Source of the DNA: Triatoma infestans
Taxonomy: Eukaryota; Arthropoda; Insecta; Hemiptera; Reduviidae
Direction: 5' to 3'
NCBI GenBank assembly: GCA_011037195.1
Contig: JAAEAF010001130.1
Location: forward strand, 1 to 64,000
DNA length: 64,000 nt
Shown: in pieces, positions 45,763 to 58,050 of the stretch
How positions within the stretch are numbered: the first letter of the stretch is position 1
How the letters are laid out: each line of letters begins with the position of its first letter
Program-made: the position numbers and the translations under genes
Notes under the pieces: generated by a model
The model's input: the letters and a program-made list of their open reading frames with translations, nothing else
The model's database searches: none
Told to the model about the DNA's origin: nothing

Positions 45763-46391
45763 TCAGGTGATGAAGAAAGGGGTTAAGGGACGAGAATTCA
45801 GTATTGCTTCTATTTGTGTTAAAACTGTATATAATTCTTTGAAGTTTAAATTTGAATTATTAGTCACTCTTTTTAAATGGTATTTAACACTCTTAACCCC
45901 TGCTTCCCAAATCCCCCCAAAATGCGGAGAACGGGCAGGAATGAAATTCCACTCAATACCTTTGGAAATCAACATTTCTGCTATTGATTGTTTTGAATTC
46001 TCATCTTTAAATAAATTTCTTAATTCCTTTGCTGCACCTATGAAATTAGTAGCATTGTCTGAAAATATTTTTGAGCAGACACCTCTACGACACATGAACC
46101 TTTTTAATGATGCCATAAAAGCATTTATAGTAAGATCGCTTACACCTTCCAAATGATCGTTTTCTTGTTACAAAACATACAAAAACGCAGATGTATGCCT
46201 TTGTTTTTGTAGTTTTCCGTACACCTGATCTGATGAATACAGGACTTGCAAAGTCTACATCGGTCACTGCAAATTGTCTCGCCATATTTACTCTTTCCTT
46301 TGGTAGATTTCCCATAAGTGAAAAGAACTTTTATCTTGAATGAAAGCAACTCTGTTTCCAACGTACGTTTTCCACTGACGTGGATTTCCAC
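45763..46391 (-). pseudogene. BEL/Pao integrase core
   Basis: Overlapping frames give NLPKERVNMARQF, VDFASPVFIRSG (first catalytic Asp region), KAYICVFVCF, then KIFSDNATNF (second Asp) and IPARSPHFGGIWEAGVKSVK (catalytic Glu). The fold and spacing fit the rve-type integrase that joins cDNA to the genome. A frameshift near 46.15 kb splits it, so it is inactive. Confidence 0.88.
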
Positions 46392-47680
46392 TCAACCAAC
46401 TTAATACAATTGAAGAATCTGTCCAATAATAACAATCGGCAGGATTAATATGAATTGTTTCTATGACCTTTAACATTAATTCAGTTAAGACCTGTGCATC
46501 GTTAAGCTCTAATTCAGGTAGGGTTAGCTGCTTCATAGGGGCTACTCTGGATTTAGCATACAGCAAGTGAACCTTTATATCACTTTCATCCAGTGATCTA
46601 AAGTAAGTACACGCGGCGTAAGCCTTTTTACTTGCATCACAAAAACCATGTAGTTGAATATTAGATGAAAGTTTAGCACGACGAGGTATTTGGAATTCCT
46701 CTAATGAACTAAGTTGCTCATAAAAATTGGTCCATTTAATCGCTAGTTGTTAAGGTAAGGGATCGTCCCATCCGAGATTGTTTAACCAAAGCTGTTGTAT
46801 GAATATTTTACCTTTGATAATTAATGTGTAAGAAATCCTAGAGGATCAAATATTCTGGACAAATCGGAAAGTATAACTCTTCTTGAAATAGGGTGAGTGC
46901 GGCGTAATTTTAAATTCAAAGGTATCTAAAATTGGTTTCCAAATCAAGCCCAACGTTTTAATGCCTTCACTTGCTCCTAGATCAACAACATGATGAGGAT
47001 CTTTTATATCATTCATATTATTTAAAATCTCTCTACAGTTGGAGCACCATTTTCTTAGAGTAAAACAACCATTTTGAAGAATATCTGAAACATCTCTTTG
47101 AATGGTTTTTAATTCTTTATAATCGTCAGATCCGGTTATTATATCGTCTATATAAAAATCAGTTTCGATTATATGAGAGGCAATTGGAAATGAATTTTGA
47201 TATTCCTTTGCTAGCTGTGAGAGACATTTTGTTGCTATTAAACTATTAAACTAGCTAGGGTAGTACCATACGTCAAAGTTAATAATTTATAGTGCTGAAG
47301 ATCTTGATCAGATGATTCCCTCCAGACAATTCTCTCAAAATTAGTTTGTGAATTTGCAATTAGAATTTGGCGATACATTTTAGCGATGTCTGCGGTTAAG
47401 GCAAATCTATGCATCCTGAATTTAAGCATAACTGAAAAAAGATCGCTTTGATGACAGGTCCTTTCATAAGTATAGAATTTAATGAGTAGCCATACGCAGG
47501 TGTACAAGTAGCATCAAACACTACGCGTATTTGTGTAGTTGTGCTTTCTTTAAATACTGGATGGTGAGGTATGTAATATTTAGGGTTTTTTTTTAAATCT
47601 TCTGATTTGATAAGCTACATGTGGTTTAGCCTATCATACTCTCTCATGAAGTTTATATACTGTTTATGCATTAAGGTTGT
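46288..47680 (-). pseudogene. BEL/Pao reverse transcriptase and RNase H
   Basis: The frame 47507-47238 shows MHRFALTADIAKMYRQILI (first catalytic Asp) and FERIVWRESS, the fingers/palm of Pao reverse transcriptase. After broken sequence, 46566-46288 has LTLPELELNDAQVL, DCYYWTDSSIVLSWLSG and RQWKTYVGNRV, the RNase H-like part of BEL/Pao. Stops lie throughout the section between. Confidence 0.85.
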
Positions 47681-48037
47681 ACAGAAAATCTTTTTTCTAA
47701 ATTATAAAATCTTTTAAGTTAATTCTGTAGATTGTCCTCTAAACAAGTAGGGTCATTTTGAAAGGTAGCTGAACAATGAATCTACCTGTCTGATCCCTCT
47801 TTACTGTTTTTTTCAAATACATTAACACATAACTCCTCTTCTTGAGTCAATTTATGACTTTTGTAAATATTAGGTTCTGATTGAAAAGTTGTAACCAGAC
47901 TATTACATACAGATTGAGTGTTATGTAAGGATATCTTTCCAGAAACTATCCATCCAAAAACGGTATTTTGAAATATTATTGAGTGTTGTTTTTCATTAGA
48001 ATTAATTTTCTCTGGCCTTAATAACAGGAAAAATATT

Positions 48038-48361
48038 TCAGCCCCAAATTAATAAATCGACAGGTGCATTTTGGAAGAAGGTGGGATCTGCTAAATTATT
48101 TTGTATGTACTGTGGTATAGTAACTTTATCAAAATTAATATCGCTTGTAGGAACCAAATTGGCAACACTAGGCAATTCATGTAATTCAAGTGTTGTTGAG
48201 AATTCAGAATTTAAGGAATAAATTTTAGTATTTATTGAATAAGCCGTATGAGAGTTACTATTATTAATTCCTTTAATAAAAATAGATGTTTTTTGTTTTT
48301 CCAATTTGAGTTTATAGCATAATCTCTTAGAAATGAAATTTAATTGAGAGCCACTGTCCAA
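48038..48361 (-). pseudogene. BEL/Pao aspartic protease
   Basis: The frame opens MDSGSQLNFISKRL, with the D-S-G active-site triad and the flanking pattern of the A17-type protease of Pao elements, and ends VDLLIWG. The domain N-terminus lies upstream in a broken frame. Confidence 0.82.
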
Positions 48362-48599
48362 TACTGCGCGGGAATGAAAAGTATTCCCAAATTTATCTTT
48401 TATTTTGATTATACATGTTACAAAAGAATTATGGATTTGTTATTGTTAACAAGATTAGAAAAACTACACAGATTTGTCGTAGGAAAATTGGCCATGGTTG
48501 ACTCAGTTTCTTGGGCATCGCTAATCCCTCTTTTGTCGGTTTTTTATGAAATAGTGTGTTATGTTTTGTTACAAATTTCACACGAACTACATTTGCAAT

Positions 48600-49724
48600 C
48601 TTTTACTGAATGACCTTTTGAAAGTCAATTAAACATAATTTTAATTTTTAAAGTTTCATTCCGTTCTGAAGGTGTTTGATCTAAAAATATTTTACAAACA
48701 AAAATATTATGATGTCGACTACAAAGTGGTCAAGTTTTAATTGTTTTATCAGTATTATTGGTCTAATTTAGAAAGCAACTATTATTTCTTTCATTCCTTT
48801 TGATATTACAACATTTGGTTGTAGTAAAATTGGTTTAATTTTAGATTCATAACCTTCCAGAGAATTGCTTAGATTATTTAAAAAATTTGTTAATTCATCA
48901 AATTTAGGAACATCTGTGCCTGTTAATGACTCCTCCCATTTTCTTAATATTAATTTGTCTAGTTTATTACAAATTAGTGGATTAAAAGGGTATCCCACTT
49001 ATCTGTGGCTTCCCTAATGCTTTTAATGCTATTAAATGTTTTGTTGTTATTGTGAAGATTCCTAAGTGCAATCGAATTTGATGATTCAATTTTTGGTAAA
49101 TTAAAGATTGCGTTGATATGCGATTGTACAATAATTCGTTTGTTATTGTACCGTTCTGTTAAAAGTTCCCAGGCGATAGAATAATTAGAATCTGTAACAG
49201 TAACTGACTCTATTAAATCTGCGGCAGCACCCTTTAAAGCACTTTTCTAGTATTGGAATATGTTCTACATTATGTACTACTGTACTAAAAGTATCGTAGA
49301 ATGATTGGCAACTTATTACTATCATATTACTAATTACCATCAAATGTTGGTAAGTGAATGGTAGGAAGCTTTACCGAGGGTTTCTCTGTTTGTGTTCCAG
49401 TAGGATTTATCTTAATATCGTGATCCCTAATTGTCTTTGACTTGATTTTATTTGTATATTTAGCCAAAGTTTATAATATAGTTGTTCAAATTGAATTCTG
49501 TATTATTCATGCTTGCCTTTAACTTCCTTTTTTTCTTCTTCAATTAAATTTTCTATGTTAAATTGTACCTCATCAAATTGTTGAAATATATCTCCCAGTG
49601 ACATTTGTCGTGCATATAATTGCCCAATACCATTTGATTGAAATGTATCAATAAAGGTTGATAATCTGGTAAGTTTACCTTTGACGGTACCTCTTTTTCT
49701 AATTAAAGAATTAATATCTACCAT
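48600..49724 (-). pseudogene. BEL/Pao gag remnant
   Basis: A start-like segment (49724-49503) has INSLIRKRGTVKGKLTRL and QFDEVQFNIENLIEEE, the N-terminal gag opening of Pao elements. 48998-48768 has LDKLILRKWEESL and PKFDELTNFLNN, the DUF1759 region. Frameshifts separate them. Cys-rich residues near 48.6 kb may be knuckle remnants. Confidence 0.75.
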
Positions 49725-49906
49725 ATTGAAGCAATAATGATTGAATTCTCAGACCCCAAATTATAAAAAAAAATGAATAATAAACTAGGAAAATGAAAAA
49801 AAGATAAAACATACATGAAAAAATTGAGAACTGAATAACTCACCTTTTGACTTTTGTAATTTCTTGCATTCGTAAATTCTTTTCCCTTCTTGACTAAATA
49901 ATACTA

Positions 49907-49924
49907 GATCGGGCCGATGGACCA
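49907..49924 (-). other. Primer-binding site candidate
   Basis: Five nt inside the 5' LTR, the minus strand reads TGGTCCATCGGCCC. A TGG start complementary to the tRNA CCA end is expected. It differs at one position from what an insect tRNA-Gly 3' end would give over 13 nt; that tRNA assignment is from general knowledge and tentative. Confidence 0.6.
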
Positions 49925-49929
49925 AAAAA

Positions 49930-50117
49930 TGTTTGTGTAATTAGCTGGCTCGTTGAAATTAAAAGGGAAAAAGAAATATAATGTAAAGAACAAATGCAAA
50001 ACAAAATGACTACTGAGTTTGAAGTTTTTTGTACACTTGCCTATCAATGAGAGCAGCACTAGCGCATACTCAAAATGTTATTTTATTGCAACACAATTAC
50101 AAATTGAAGTATTAACA
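49930..50117 (-). repeat. BEL/Pao 5' LTR
   Basis: Same termini as the 3' LTR, followed on the outside by ACCAT. Confidence 0.93.
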
Positions 50118-50221
50118 ACCATTCAAGCATAAAGTGTTAGAATCAAGTAAAATAGCTGGTAAAGGACTGGACAAATCAGTTCTCCATTCTCTAAATCATT
50201 TCTCATATGCATATAGGATTT

Positions 50222-50478
50222 AAACAAGCTAAAAAATTAGTTGGCTGGGGCCAAAGTAGAAACTTTTTATTTTTTTAAAAGTTTATTCGACGTTTCAGAC
50301 ACCTTTGGTGTCCTTCCTCAGGAACTGTTAAGGAAGAATGGAGAGTTGGCCAAAGAAGAAACTTTTTATTTTTTAAAAAATCGAATAAACTTTTTAAAAA
50401 ATAAGTTTCTTCTTTGGCCCCACCCAACTAAATTTTTAGCTTGTTTAATTAACAACGGCCAAACATAATATTGTTTAC
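50222..50478 (-). mobile_element. Hairpin retroelement with hammerhead-like core, copy 1
   Basis: Minus strand, starting GTAAACAATATT and ending AGCTTGTTT. Inverted arms around GGGGCCAAAG fold most of it back, and AAAAGTTTATTCGA pairs with TCGAATAAACTTTT. Inside, 50321-50289 reads CTGAGGA, AG-GACACC-AAA-GGTGTC-T, GAAACGTC, the layout of a hammerhead core (CUGANGA, stem II, GAAA, GUC). Flanks show an imperfect 16-bp duplication ending aggattta (50207-50222 and 50479-50494, 13 of 16 alike). A related copy lies at 53.33 kb. Confidence 0.65.
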
Positions 50479-50494
50479 ATTGATACAGGATTTA

Positions 50495-53330
50495 TTTTAG
50501 TATTTAATTTCTATAATATTTTTTGTACTCACTAATTTTAATCGTTCAGATATCCTAACTGGCTTATCTGATAATAAATGACTTCCAGTATTATTGTGCA
50601 AGAAAAAAATTTAGGTTCGCTTTTATTTTATTTTCTTTGTATTAACTACTGTTGTTTTTATAGTTGTTTAGTAATCGGTCACCAACAGATCATTGGTTTG
50701 ACAAAGACAAAACAAGTCAGAATTAGATAACACTTTATTATACCAGATAAATCCAGCCTCACATACTGACAATTCTATACTCAAGCAAACAATCACTTCT
50801 TAATCAACTTCCCGACACAACTGCTTTCACATAGGTTCCATCTTATCCCCTCTCAATCACTCCTTCAGGTTCTCCAACCCTTCAAACATAAATTTCCTTG
50901 ACAACATACTACATTGTTAATCAAAATTCTGGGCAATAACACTTGGATTGGCTCATACGTTTGTTCATTTCACATTAGATGAATGAATGGCACCTGAAAT
51001 ATAATAACCTCTCTCTAAAGAGAATTTTTCGTCAACCAACATCTAAAGAGTTAAACTTTTTACAAAATAACTCCGGCTTCCCCCCTCGTAAGAATATTAA
51101 TTGAAATCTGATTAATTTCTACTCAAGCTAATTTTGTCTGTTGTAAACTTTATTAAAGTTGGAATATATTTTTAGATTCAAATGTCTGTGCAATTTATAA
51201 AATATAATTTTACGCCAATGTTAATTAATAAACTAAAATATTAAACAAATATGAAGTTGTGGTTTAAGAAATTATATAAATAACAAACCTTTTTATGATA
51301 ATTACTGCCACACCATAATCTTCTACAACTTGCTATTGAGGTCGCCGATCAGACTCTCTAGTAGAGAGTCTCTACACTTGGGTATTACCTGATTGAAATA
51401 ACCCACTGATGATTTTATGATGAATTTCCAATCTTCGATTGATTTAAAAAATATAAGGAAAATGGGGTTTAAAATTTTTTTTTACTTTTTTACAATCAGT
51501 TTTATTTATAAAATATCCTTTTATTATTATTGAGTTTATAAAAAAATATTTGCAGTGATAATTGTTTATATCCGTGTATAATATAATATTTAAATAGTTA
51601 CATATTTCTACAAACTATTATTATTATTTGATTAACAATGGTTTACTATTCAAACTACTTTTGTTCAGGTACTAAAATATACAATAGTTACTTTCTTTTA
51701 ATTTATATTTACACTTTTTTATTTACTAATAATTGTTTATATTACAGTCTTAATTTAATTAATAATAATAATAATTATAATACTAAACAAATACATGAAT
51801 TAATTAAAATTCTATAAAATCTTTGGTGTCTGACACTTTTTCCTTGTAACGAATTACTTCTCTTAAATAAAGCAATAATTAGGAAATCTACTAATAAGAA
51901 TACTGAATCTAAAAATCTGAATTTTCAATTTTAAACACTTTTCTTAAAAATTTTCTCTCGCTAATAACATAGTAATTTTTAACTTGCTTTCGCTAGTGTT
52001 ATTAGAAATTATTTTTTGGATTTTTATTTTAATTTAAGGACTCACTGAATGAAGAGTCCCACCCCCCAAAAAAGTATAGTGACAAAAACAATCACTGCAA
52101 TTCTTAAATTTCAATTCCAGAATTTTCTTCAAACATGAACATTTTGTTGTACCCATAGCGTAGGGTTTTGCCCTCCCCTCCCTTGAATAATAATAATAAG
52201 TAGTCAATAAAATAGCAAGATTAAAGAAACTCGTTGAGTTGTTTACTAGAACGTTAATAAAATGAAAAAGCACATACCAACAAAATATACAATTCTGGCC
52301 GAAAGCTTCAAAATTTCTGCGAGTTTTTTTTGTTTAAAGACATGTTGTCCGGTTGTACCGGTGAAATTGAATCAGTTCGTACGATTTGAAAATAATGTTT
52401 AACCCACCGAAATTACAGGCAACCCAAAAACACTGATCTCTGACAACTCTTATTAAGCAAATAAAAATACTTAATCCAGTTTAGCATCCAAAGTAAATCC
52501 GCATTTTCTGAATCATTTGTTTTGATAAATTGTTATCAAGTTTTGGATTTCGAACATTACTTACTGCAATAGTGTTTTACGAATTCTTCTTTTGGCTTTG
52601 AAGAATGTCTGATTTAATTAAAGCCTTGGCAGGAAATCAGATCCAGATTCTCGTCATGGTTGTGTTTAACTGTTCCTGCTGCAGTCCCAGATGACCGAAA
52701 GCCGCGAATCGGTCCGGATAACTGGCCTATTCGCTACATTCCAAGTCATTCCCTCTGATGTACCCATAAATTTTGCGCCATGGGAATCTTTGTTAATTCG
52801 CTGGCGCCATGGCTATATCAGAATCATTTTTTTTAGGAACCTATTCTCTGCAAGTGTGTGATCTTTGGATTGGATGTTTTAAATTTCTTACATCCTTTCT
52901 TTTTCCTACACCATATTATTCCCACACTGGGTCCATTTTTCAGAACTGTTGTAAAAAAAAAGACAGCTTAAGGGAAAATATACCCTACTTACCCTCTACT
53001 GCGGTATTATGGCGCAAAAGCCACTTTATTCACTTGGGGTCCATTACACTTATGACTGTTGAAGGGTTATGGCAGAGGACATAGAGAACTAAAGAGGTTA
53101 ACTGTTTACATGGTTTAGCCCCTGCTAGGAAACATTATTGCAGTAGGTCCACTTCCTGTGGCGAATTTGGACCTGAATATAACTTCTGAAGACATCAACC
53201 CCAGAGTGAGTACATGCCTGGAACAACCAGCTGAATCTACCTTTGATTGAGGGGCAAATCATTAACTTGGATAAGAATTGCAGCATTATTAATAAAATAT
53301 ATTTGTAAGTAAAAGTAAATAATTTTCAAT
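50495..53330. other. No gene recognised; perfect 21-nt palindrome near 51.35 kb
   Basis: Mostly AT-rich. At 51351-51371 agactctcta and tagagagtct flank a single G, a perfect hairpin. A somewhat GC-richer stretch at 52.6-53.3 kb shows no domain I can name. Confidence 0.45.
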
Positions 53331-53558
53331 GTAAACAATATTTATGTTTGGCCGTTGCTAATTAAACAAGCTATAAAATTAGTTTTTTTAATTTAAGGCG
53401 CTTCAACATCTATGGTCATTAGCGCCCGGAGCCTTCTCAGTGTACTGCCGGCCTCCGGACAGTGTTCTCTCGATAAAATTGGCTGGGGCCAAAGAAGAAA
53501 CTTTTTATTTTCTAAAAAAGTTTATTCGGCCCCAGCCAAATAATTTTATAGCTTGTTT
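53331..53558 (+). mobile_element. Hairpin retroelement, copy 2, split by a SINE
   Basis: Starts GTAAACAATATT and ends AGCTTGTTT like copy 1, but in the opposite orientation and without the hammerhead-like middle. An exact 14-bp target duplication, aaataattttcaat, flanks it (53317-53330 and 53559-53572). Without the SINE it is only about 128 bp, with inverted arms around GGCTGGGGCC. Confidence 0.8.
53383..53472 (-). mobile_element. SINE family 1, truncated, inside the hairpin element
   Basis: T run, then aatttaa, then GGCGC...GCGCC (53397-53426) and body words 'cttctcagtgtactgcc' and 'ctccggacagtgttctctcg'. A duplication ataaaatt(a/g)g flanks it (53373-53382 and 53473-53482, one mismatch). 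Only the last 90 bp of the SINE inserted. Confidence 0.85.
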
Positions 53559-53572
53559 AAATAATTTTCAAT

Positions 53573-56500
53573 TTCTTTCGTTTCAGAGTGTTTTTGCTTA
53601 GTTCATTTTATGATAAGTCTTCAATCAAGATTTGTTTTCTTAATTACAACTTCCTAATGACACAAAATTAATCCTCATATTTGATACATAATTATAAAAA
53701 CAGGCAGTGTCAAGTAAATATGAAAATGGTGATGTAAGCACAGCATGCTTATATAATAACTGACAAAAATAAATAAATTCTCTACAATCTACCTTTAATA
53801 CTTAATTATTAAAAACCCATCTTTGGGGCCACATTTCACACAATACGCACTGAACAGCGCTGCTGGCAATTTCTAATGAATTTTCTAATCAACCGCTTGA
53901 TGGCGGTAAAGTTTATTATTGGAACTTAAGCGTCTGGCCACCAAGCAGCGCTATCAAGCAGTCTTGGTGGAATGGAGTCTCTTCCCACGTGAAGGAAAAA
54001 TTTATTGGACACATTTTTCTTTAACATTCTAGTAAACATCATTTAATGTGGTTTTTGAATTCGTAAAAGATATTTCTCGTTAATATTTCATTGATTTTAT
54101 TACTACAATACGCTTATCAGTGAAATATTGATAAAGTATCAGTTTCTTAATTATCTAAAAACCGCTTTCTAATCTGGAAGCCTCCATGATTATGTTGATC
54201 TATAGTGATTTCATTTTAATTATTATTTTATTTATTTATTTTTTTTAATGACTGGGATTTATCTCTGATTTTATTATGTATAATTTTTTTTTCTGTACAA
54301 GCTTTACAAAATTTACGTCCACCTAGTTAATTGATATAAATTAGAAGAAGTACTGTATTGTAAATATAATTTTTTCCTGACAATATGATATTTTAAGAAA
54401 GCAAAACAAATTTTTACAGAAATTAAACTTTAGAGTATCGATTTCATACTTACATGTTTGATTAAATCGACTGTAGTTTTTATTGAATGTTTTATTTAAA
54501 CATCTCTATGATGGAAGCAAAAAATCTGATATTGGGCCACGTTATCACAGTATGAGCTGTACATTCATTTATATAATTTTAGCAAAAGCCACGTTAACAT
54601 TCAATGTATTTTTTTTAAATATTCAGTGAAAAAATTTATTGTCCGGAAAAATCTAATATTTTAATAACACCGGGTTTCCTTTCAAGTGATGCAGTATGAT
54701 GTATGAACAAACAAGGTCATTGAGATATCTACAGGGTATTTCTTCCTGCCCAGTTTACAACACTGACGACCAATCACTTGGTAAAGGCTGCACTCAGTGT
54801 TGCCACACTAAATATTTTCAAAAATTTATTTAGCATTGCTTATTTATTTTTTTCCTACTCACATAGATTTGATGCAAATTTTCAATGCCATTAAAGAGAT
54901 ACTTAACAGAAGAAATTGGTTCGCTAGTTGGACACATCACTGCGGCCCTGACGGGTTTATTGTGGCAACCACTTCTTTAGAGTACAATCTGCAGTCTTCT
55001 CTGTTTCATCAGGAGCCTGTAGAGACGACTTTCACTTAAAATTTTCAACCAACAATTCTGAATCTTGTTGCCTACATATTTTATTGACTACAACATGGGA
55101 TCGGAAGACGAAGCTTGAACTACAAGAATGCAGAACTATTACAAAAGAGTACAAGAATGAGGCTTATTGTTTTGGCACCCCAATCTTACCAGGATGTTCA
55201 GATAAACCAGCCTTAAAAGAATCAGAAACTGGTAGCAAAGGAGATTGTTTGATTGAGAAGATGAAGACACTGCAATTCAATTAAACTCCTGACATAGGAT
55301 GCATCATATAGTTGGCTATAAACTCAGCAAACACATTCTAGCACTGCCCATAGTTAACCAAGATTTCAAACACCGTACACCCCTAACATCCACACTGTTC
55401 CTGGGACTCCACAAAGGCTCATAACTCCTATCTGAAGATTGTAACTTTTATTTTCAAAACATAAACAAAAAAACGGATAGATAGTTTAGCGCAGAATAAG
55501 ATGCAGGGAATCCCCCCCCCCGCAATTGTTTTAAAAACTGCATCACTTAACTTGAAACCCTGTATATTATTGTAAATTAGTTTTGTTGTTTATCACCAGG
55601 TCTACTTTTTCACCCGTCAATTTACCGAACCAATTTTAGGGCTAGCATTCATTATAATCCATAACTACATCAATCTAATCAATCCAAGAATTAATACTGT
55701 ATGGAAAATATCTTAAATAACTTCAAGGTGAAGAACATTTTCTATAAATCTTCTTTACAGCGTGGAAAATGTTTATATTTACAAAATTTTTCTTATTTTA
55801 GTATGAAAATATTACTAAGCATTCTAATTTTTTACATTTATTTTCCCCAATATTTTATTTAAAAATTTAATTCAAATTTAACATGGGAAAAATTATGGAA
55901 ATTCTCTAACAAATAGGATTTTATTATTTGGTTACTGATTTTTTTCCCTTTATAACCTAATAAATAGCGATTGTTAATTCGATGATTTTTCTATATGTGC
56001 CTATGATTTGATTAATTTTATTTTTAATTATTTTTTTATCGATAAAGAGGGCACTTTATTTTTATTATTATTCTTACACCTTTTATTGTTTATTGAAATA
56101 TAAAAATTATAAATAAAATAATTATAAAACCAATTAGGTTTTCTCTAATTGAAGAAGTTGAAATTTGTCTTATTCTTGGCGTAAACTAGATCTTTTTGAG
56201 GAGACTGGACTATTAAGTGAGAAAAAAATCGATAGAAGTTATGTAAGACGAATTTTGGAACGATAGAATTATAATTTAAGATCTTTTAGATAGAAGGTTT
56301 AGTAAAAGTGTGGAAATTTCAGAAAAGGAACATCTCGTGAGTCTATTTATTGCTGGATGAGGCTGGACAACTTAAATAAGAGCTTCTTGATCCACAACGT
56401 CTCTGGTTGAATGGAAACCTTGAGAAATTCTGTCCGAAAATAGGCTACTAAATTTTGTGATCATCGACCCCGGTTCCAGGTATTCGTCCAAGTTCAGACA

Positions 56501-57308
56501 CTACAGTGCGTGGTTGTGGTATTATACTGTATTCCGAAACCAGGCCACCACAGATACAACTCTAATATCTCTCTAACATACGACATTGGCAGGCGCCTAT
56601 ATACATCTTTAAAGACATGGTATCATCATCCTTCCAAAGGGCACAATTGATCATTACAAAACCCATAAATCTCATTGCATTGACGTAATCTTTCCCCGAA
56701 CAAATGCATTTACCACGAAGTATTTATTATGTAGTTTCAATGTCAAGAGGAATTCTCAGAATCAGGAGACTGTGATACTATCCGATCAGCCAGACCGCCG
56801 TTAAAGCAATGAACGGGTTATCTCTTAGTCTTGAAGGGTTATCGATGTTGCCAATATTTTGGGAAATGTCTTGGAAAACTTAACAACCTTTTTGCGGAAT
56901 ATGCGACTACTTTACTCCAAGAAAAACTGGGAAAAAAATGGGTCTAAAGGATCCTCCCAGAACTGATGCAGGCTAGACTATCCTAGGAAGCTAGATCGGA
57001 AAAGACCAGAGGTATGCACTCAGTCTTAGCAAAGATAGGTTGCTTATGATTTCAAGTTTCCTCATGGGACATTTTAGGCTCTGAGAAGATGCTGAGCCTA
57101 GAACGTCCTGATGCTTTCAGATTCCATGTAGAGCTGAAAAAGATTCCAATTATGCTAGGCTCCATAATTAATAAAAGATCTAGTTTACGTAACTTCCGAT
57201 TTTTTTTTTTAATAAAAAGGTGTTTTTTCTCTTAATTCTAAAGCATATGTTTCCCCCTTAAAAAAAAATAAAGAAATAAAAAAAATAAAAATTAACAAAA
57301 ACCTAAAC
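53573..57308. other. No gene recognised
   Basis: AT-rich intergenic DNA. Two short plus-strand frames (54836-55039, 55084-55284) show no family I recognise. A CTGATGA string occurs on the minus strand near 55012 but without a paired GAAAC. The 56.1-57.1 kb section is less AT-rich and may be an eroded transposon. Confidence 0.45.
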
Positions 57309-57760
57309 TTCTTGGATTTTATCCGTCATATCATGCATATTATCGATTTTCCTGACCGCTTTCATATTTTTCATCTATCGTCAGAGTAAGGCTATTCAAG
57401 TTCAAGTAGATAGTTGATGTCAACTTAATATTTCTGTTGCGCACTAAACTTGTTGACTGCATGCGAGTAGTTATAATGCATGCTACTGTGTGTGTGTGTG
57501 TTTTAATATACAAGCGTGTTTTGAAGAATATTTTAATATTTTATTATGTGCTCTAGAAATTTCCCATCCCCCCTATTAAAAATGCCTTGATACCAATGAG
57601 CATATTTAACACCACTATTAAAATTTAATCGTAAAATATTCTTCAAAATACGGTTCTCAACGTCATTTTCTACTGAACATCTAAAATATGCCTGCTACGA
57701 CGGATAAAACCCCAAATGTTATCCAGCATTGCTGCAGACCCATCCACATATTAACAAACT
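57309..57760. mobile_element. Small element with hammerhead-like core, copy 4, with internal insert
   Basis: Left arm 57309-57410 ('attttatccgtcatatcatg'; minus-strand core 57384-57354 with CTGACGA, then GAAAGCGGTC). Right end 57681-57755 ('ctacgacggataaaacc', then 'ccagcattgctgcagaccca'). About 270 bp of other sequence, including a GT tract near 57488, lies between. Confidence 0.6.
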
Positions 57761-58050
57761 ATACGTCAAAAAAAAAAATGAACAAAACTAATCAACAAAC
57801 AACAATTGTTCCATTGAATGCGATGGAGTTTTGTAACGATATAACGGGAAATGGTGTAAATTATGTAAAGACATCAAAGAATTGCGGCGTTCCCAACTTC
57901 GTCTACTCTCCACACTGTCAGTTTCACTGTCAGCGCCACCTCCACCACCTGTTGAGGATTCTGTTCTGTAAAAAATGTGGCAATAAATACGAACAACATT
58001 AAAAAAAAAAACATATTTTTAAATATTTTTTGAATGTAAAAAGAAGTATA
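57761..58050. other. No gene recognised
   Basis: A 104-aa frame ends in a Cys/His-rich stretch (NFVYSPHCQFHCQRHLHH), but it begins inside the repeat and has no recognisable family. Confidence 0.4.

Larger units (their letters stand above)
44988..50122 (-). mobile_element. BEL/Pao LTR retrotransposon, complete but defective
   Basis: Both LTRs (44993-45194, 202 bp; 49930-50117, 188 bp) start TGTTTGTGTAATTAGC and end TATTAACA. ACCAT occurs on both outer sides (44988-44992 and 50118-50122), a 5-bp target duplication. On the minus strand the order is 5' LTR, primer site, gag, protease, reverse transcriptase, RNase H, integrase, DUF5641-type C-terminus, purine tract, 3' LTR, the BEL/Pao order. All genes carry stops or frameshifts. 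The LTRs differ by several substitutions and small gaps, so the insertion is not recent. Confidence 0.93.

Noticed and set aside
55000..55015. Hammerhead ribozyme at CTGATGA on the minus strand
   Set aside because: No GAAAC with a paired stem II follows within a plausible distance.
54836..55284. Two short plus-strand frames as host exons
   Set aside because: No recognisable family and no consistent splice sites.
57688..58002. 104-aa Cys/His-rich frame as a zinc-finger gene
   Set aside because: It starts inside the small repeat element, and the cysteines do not fit a known finger spacing.
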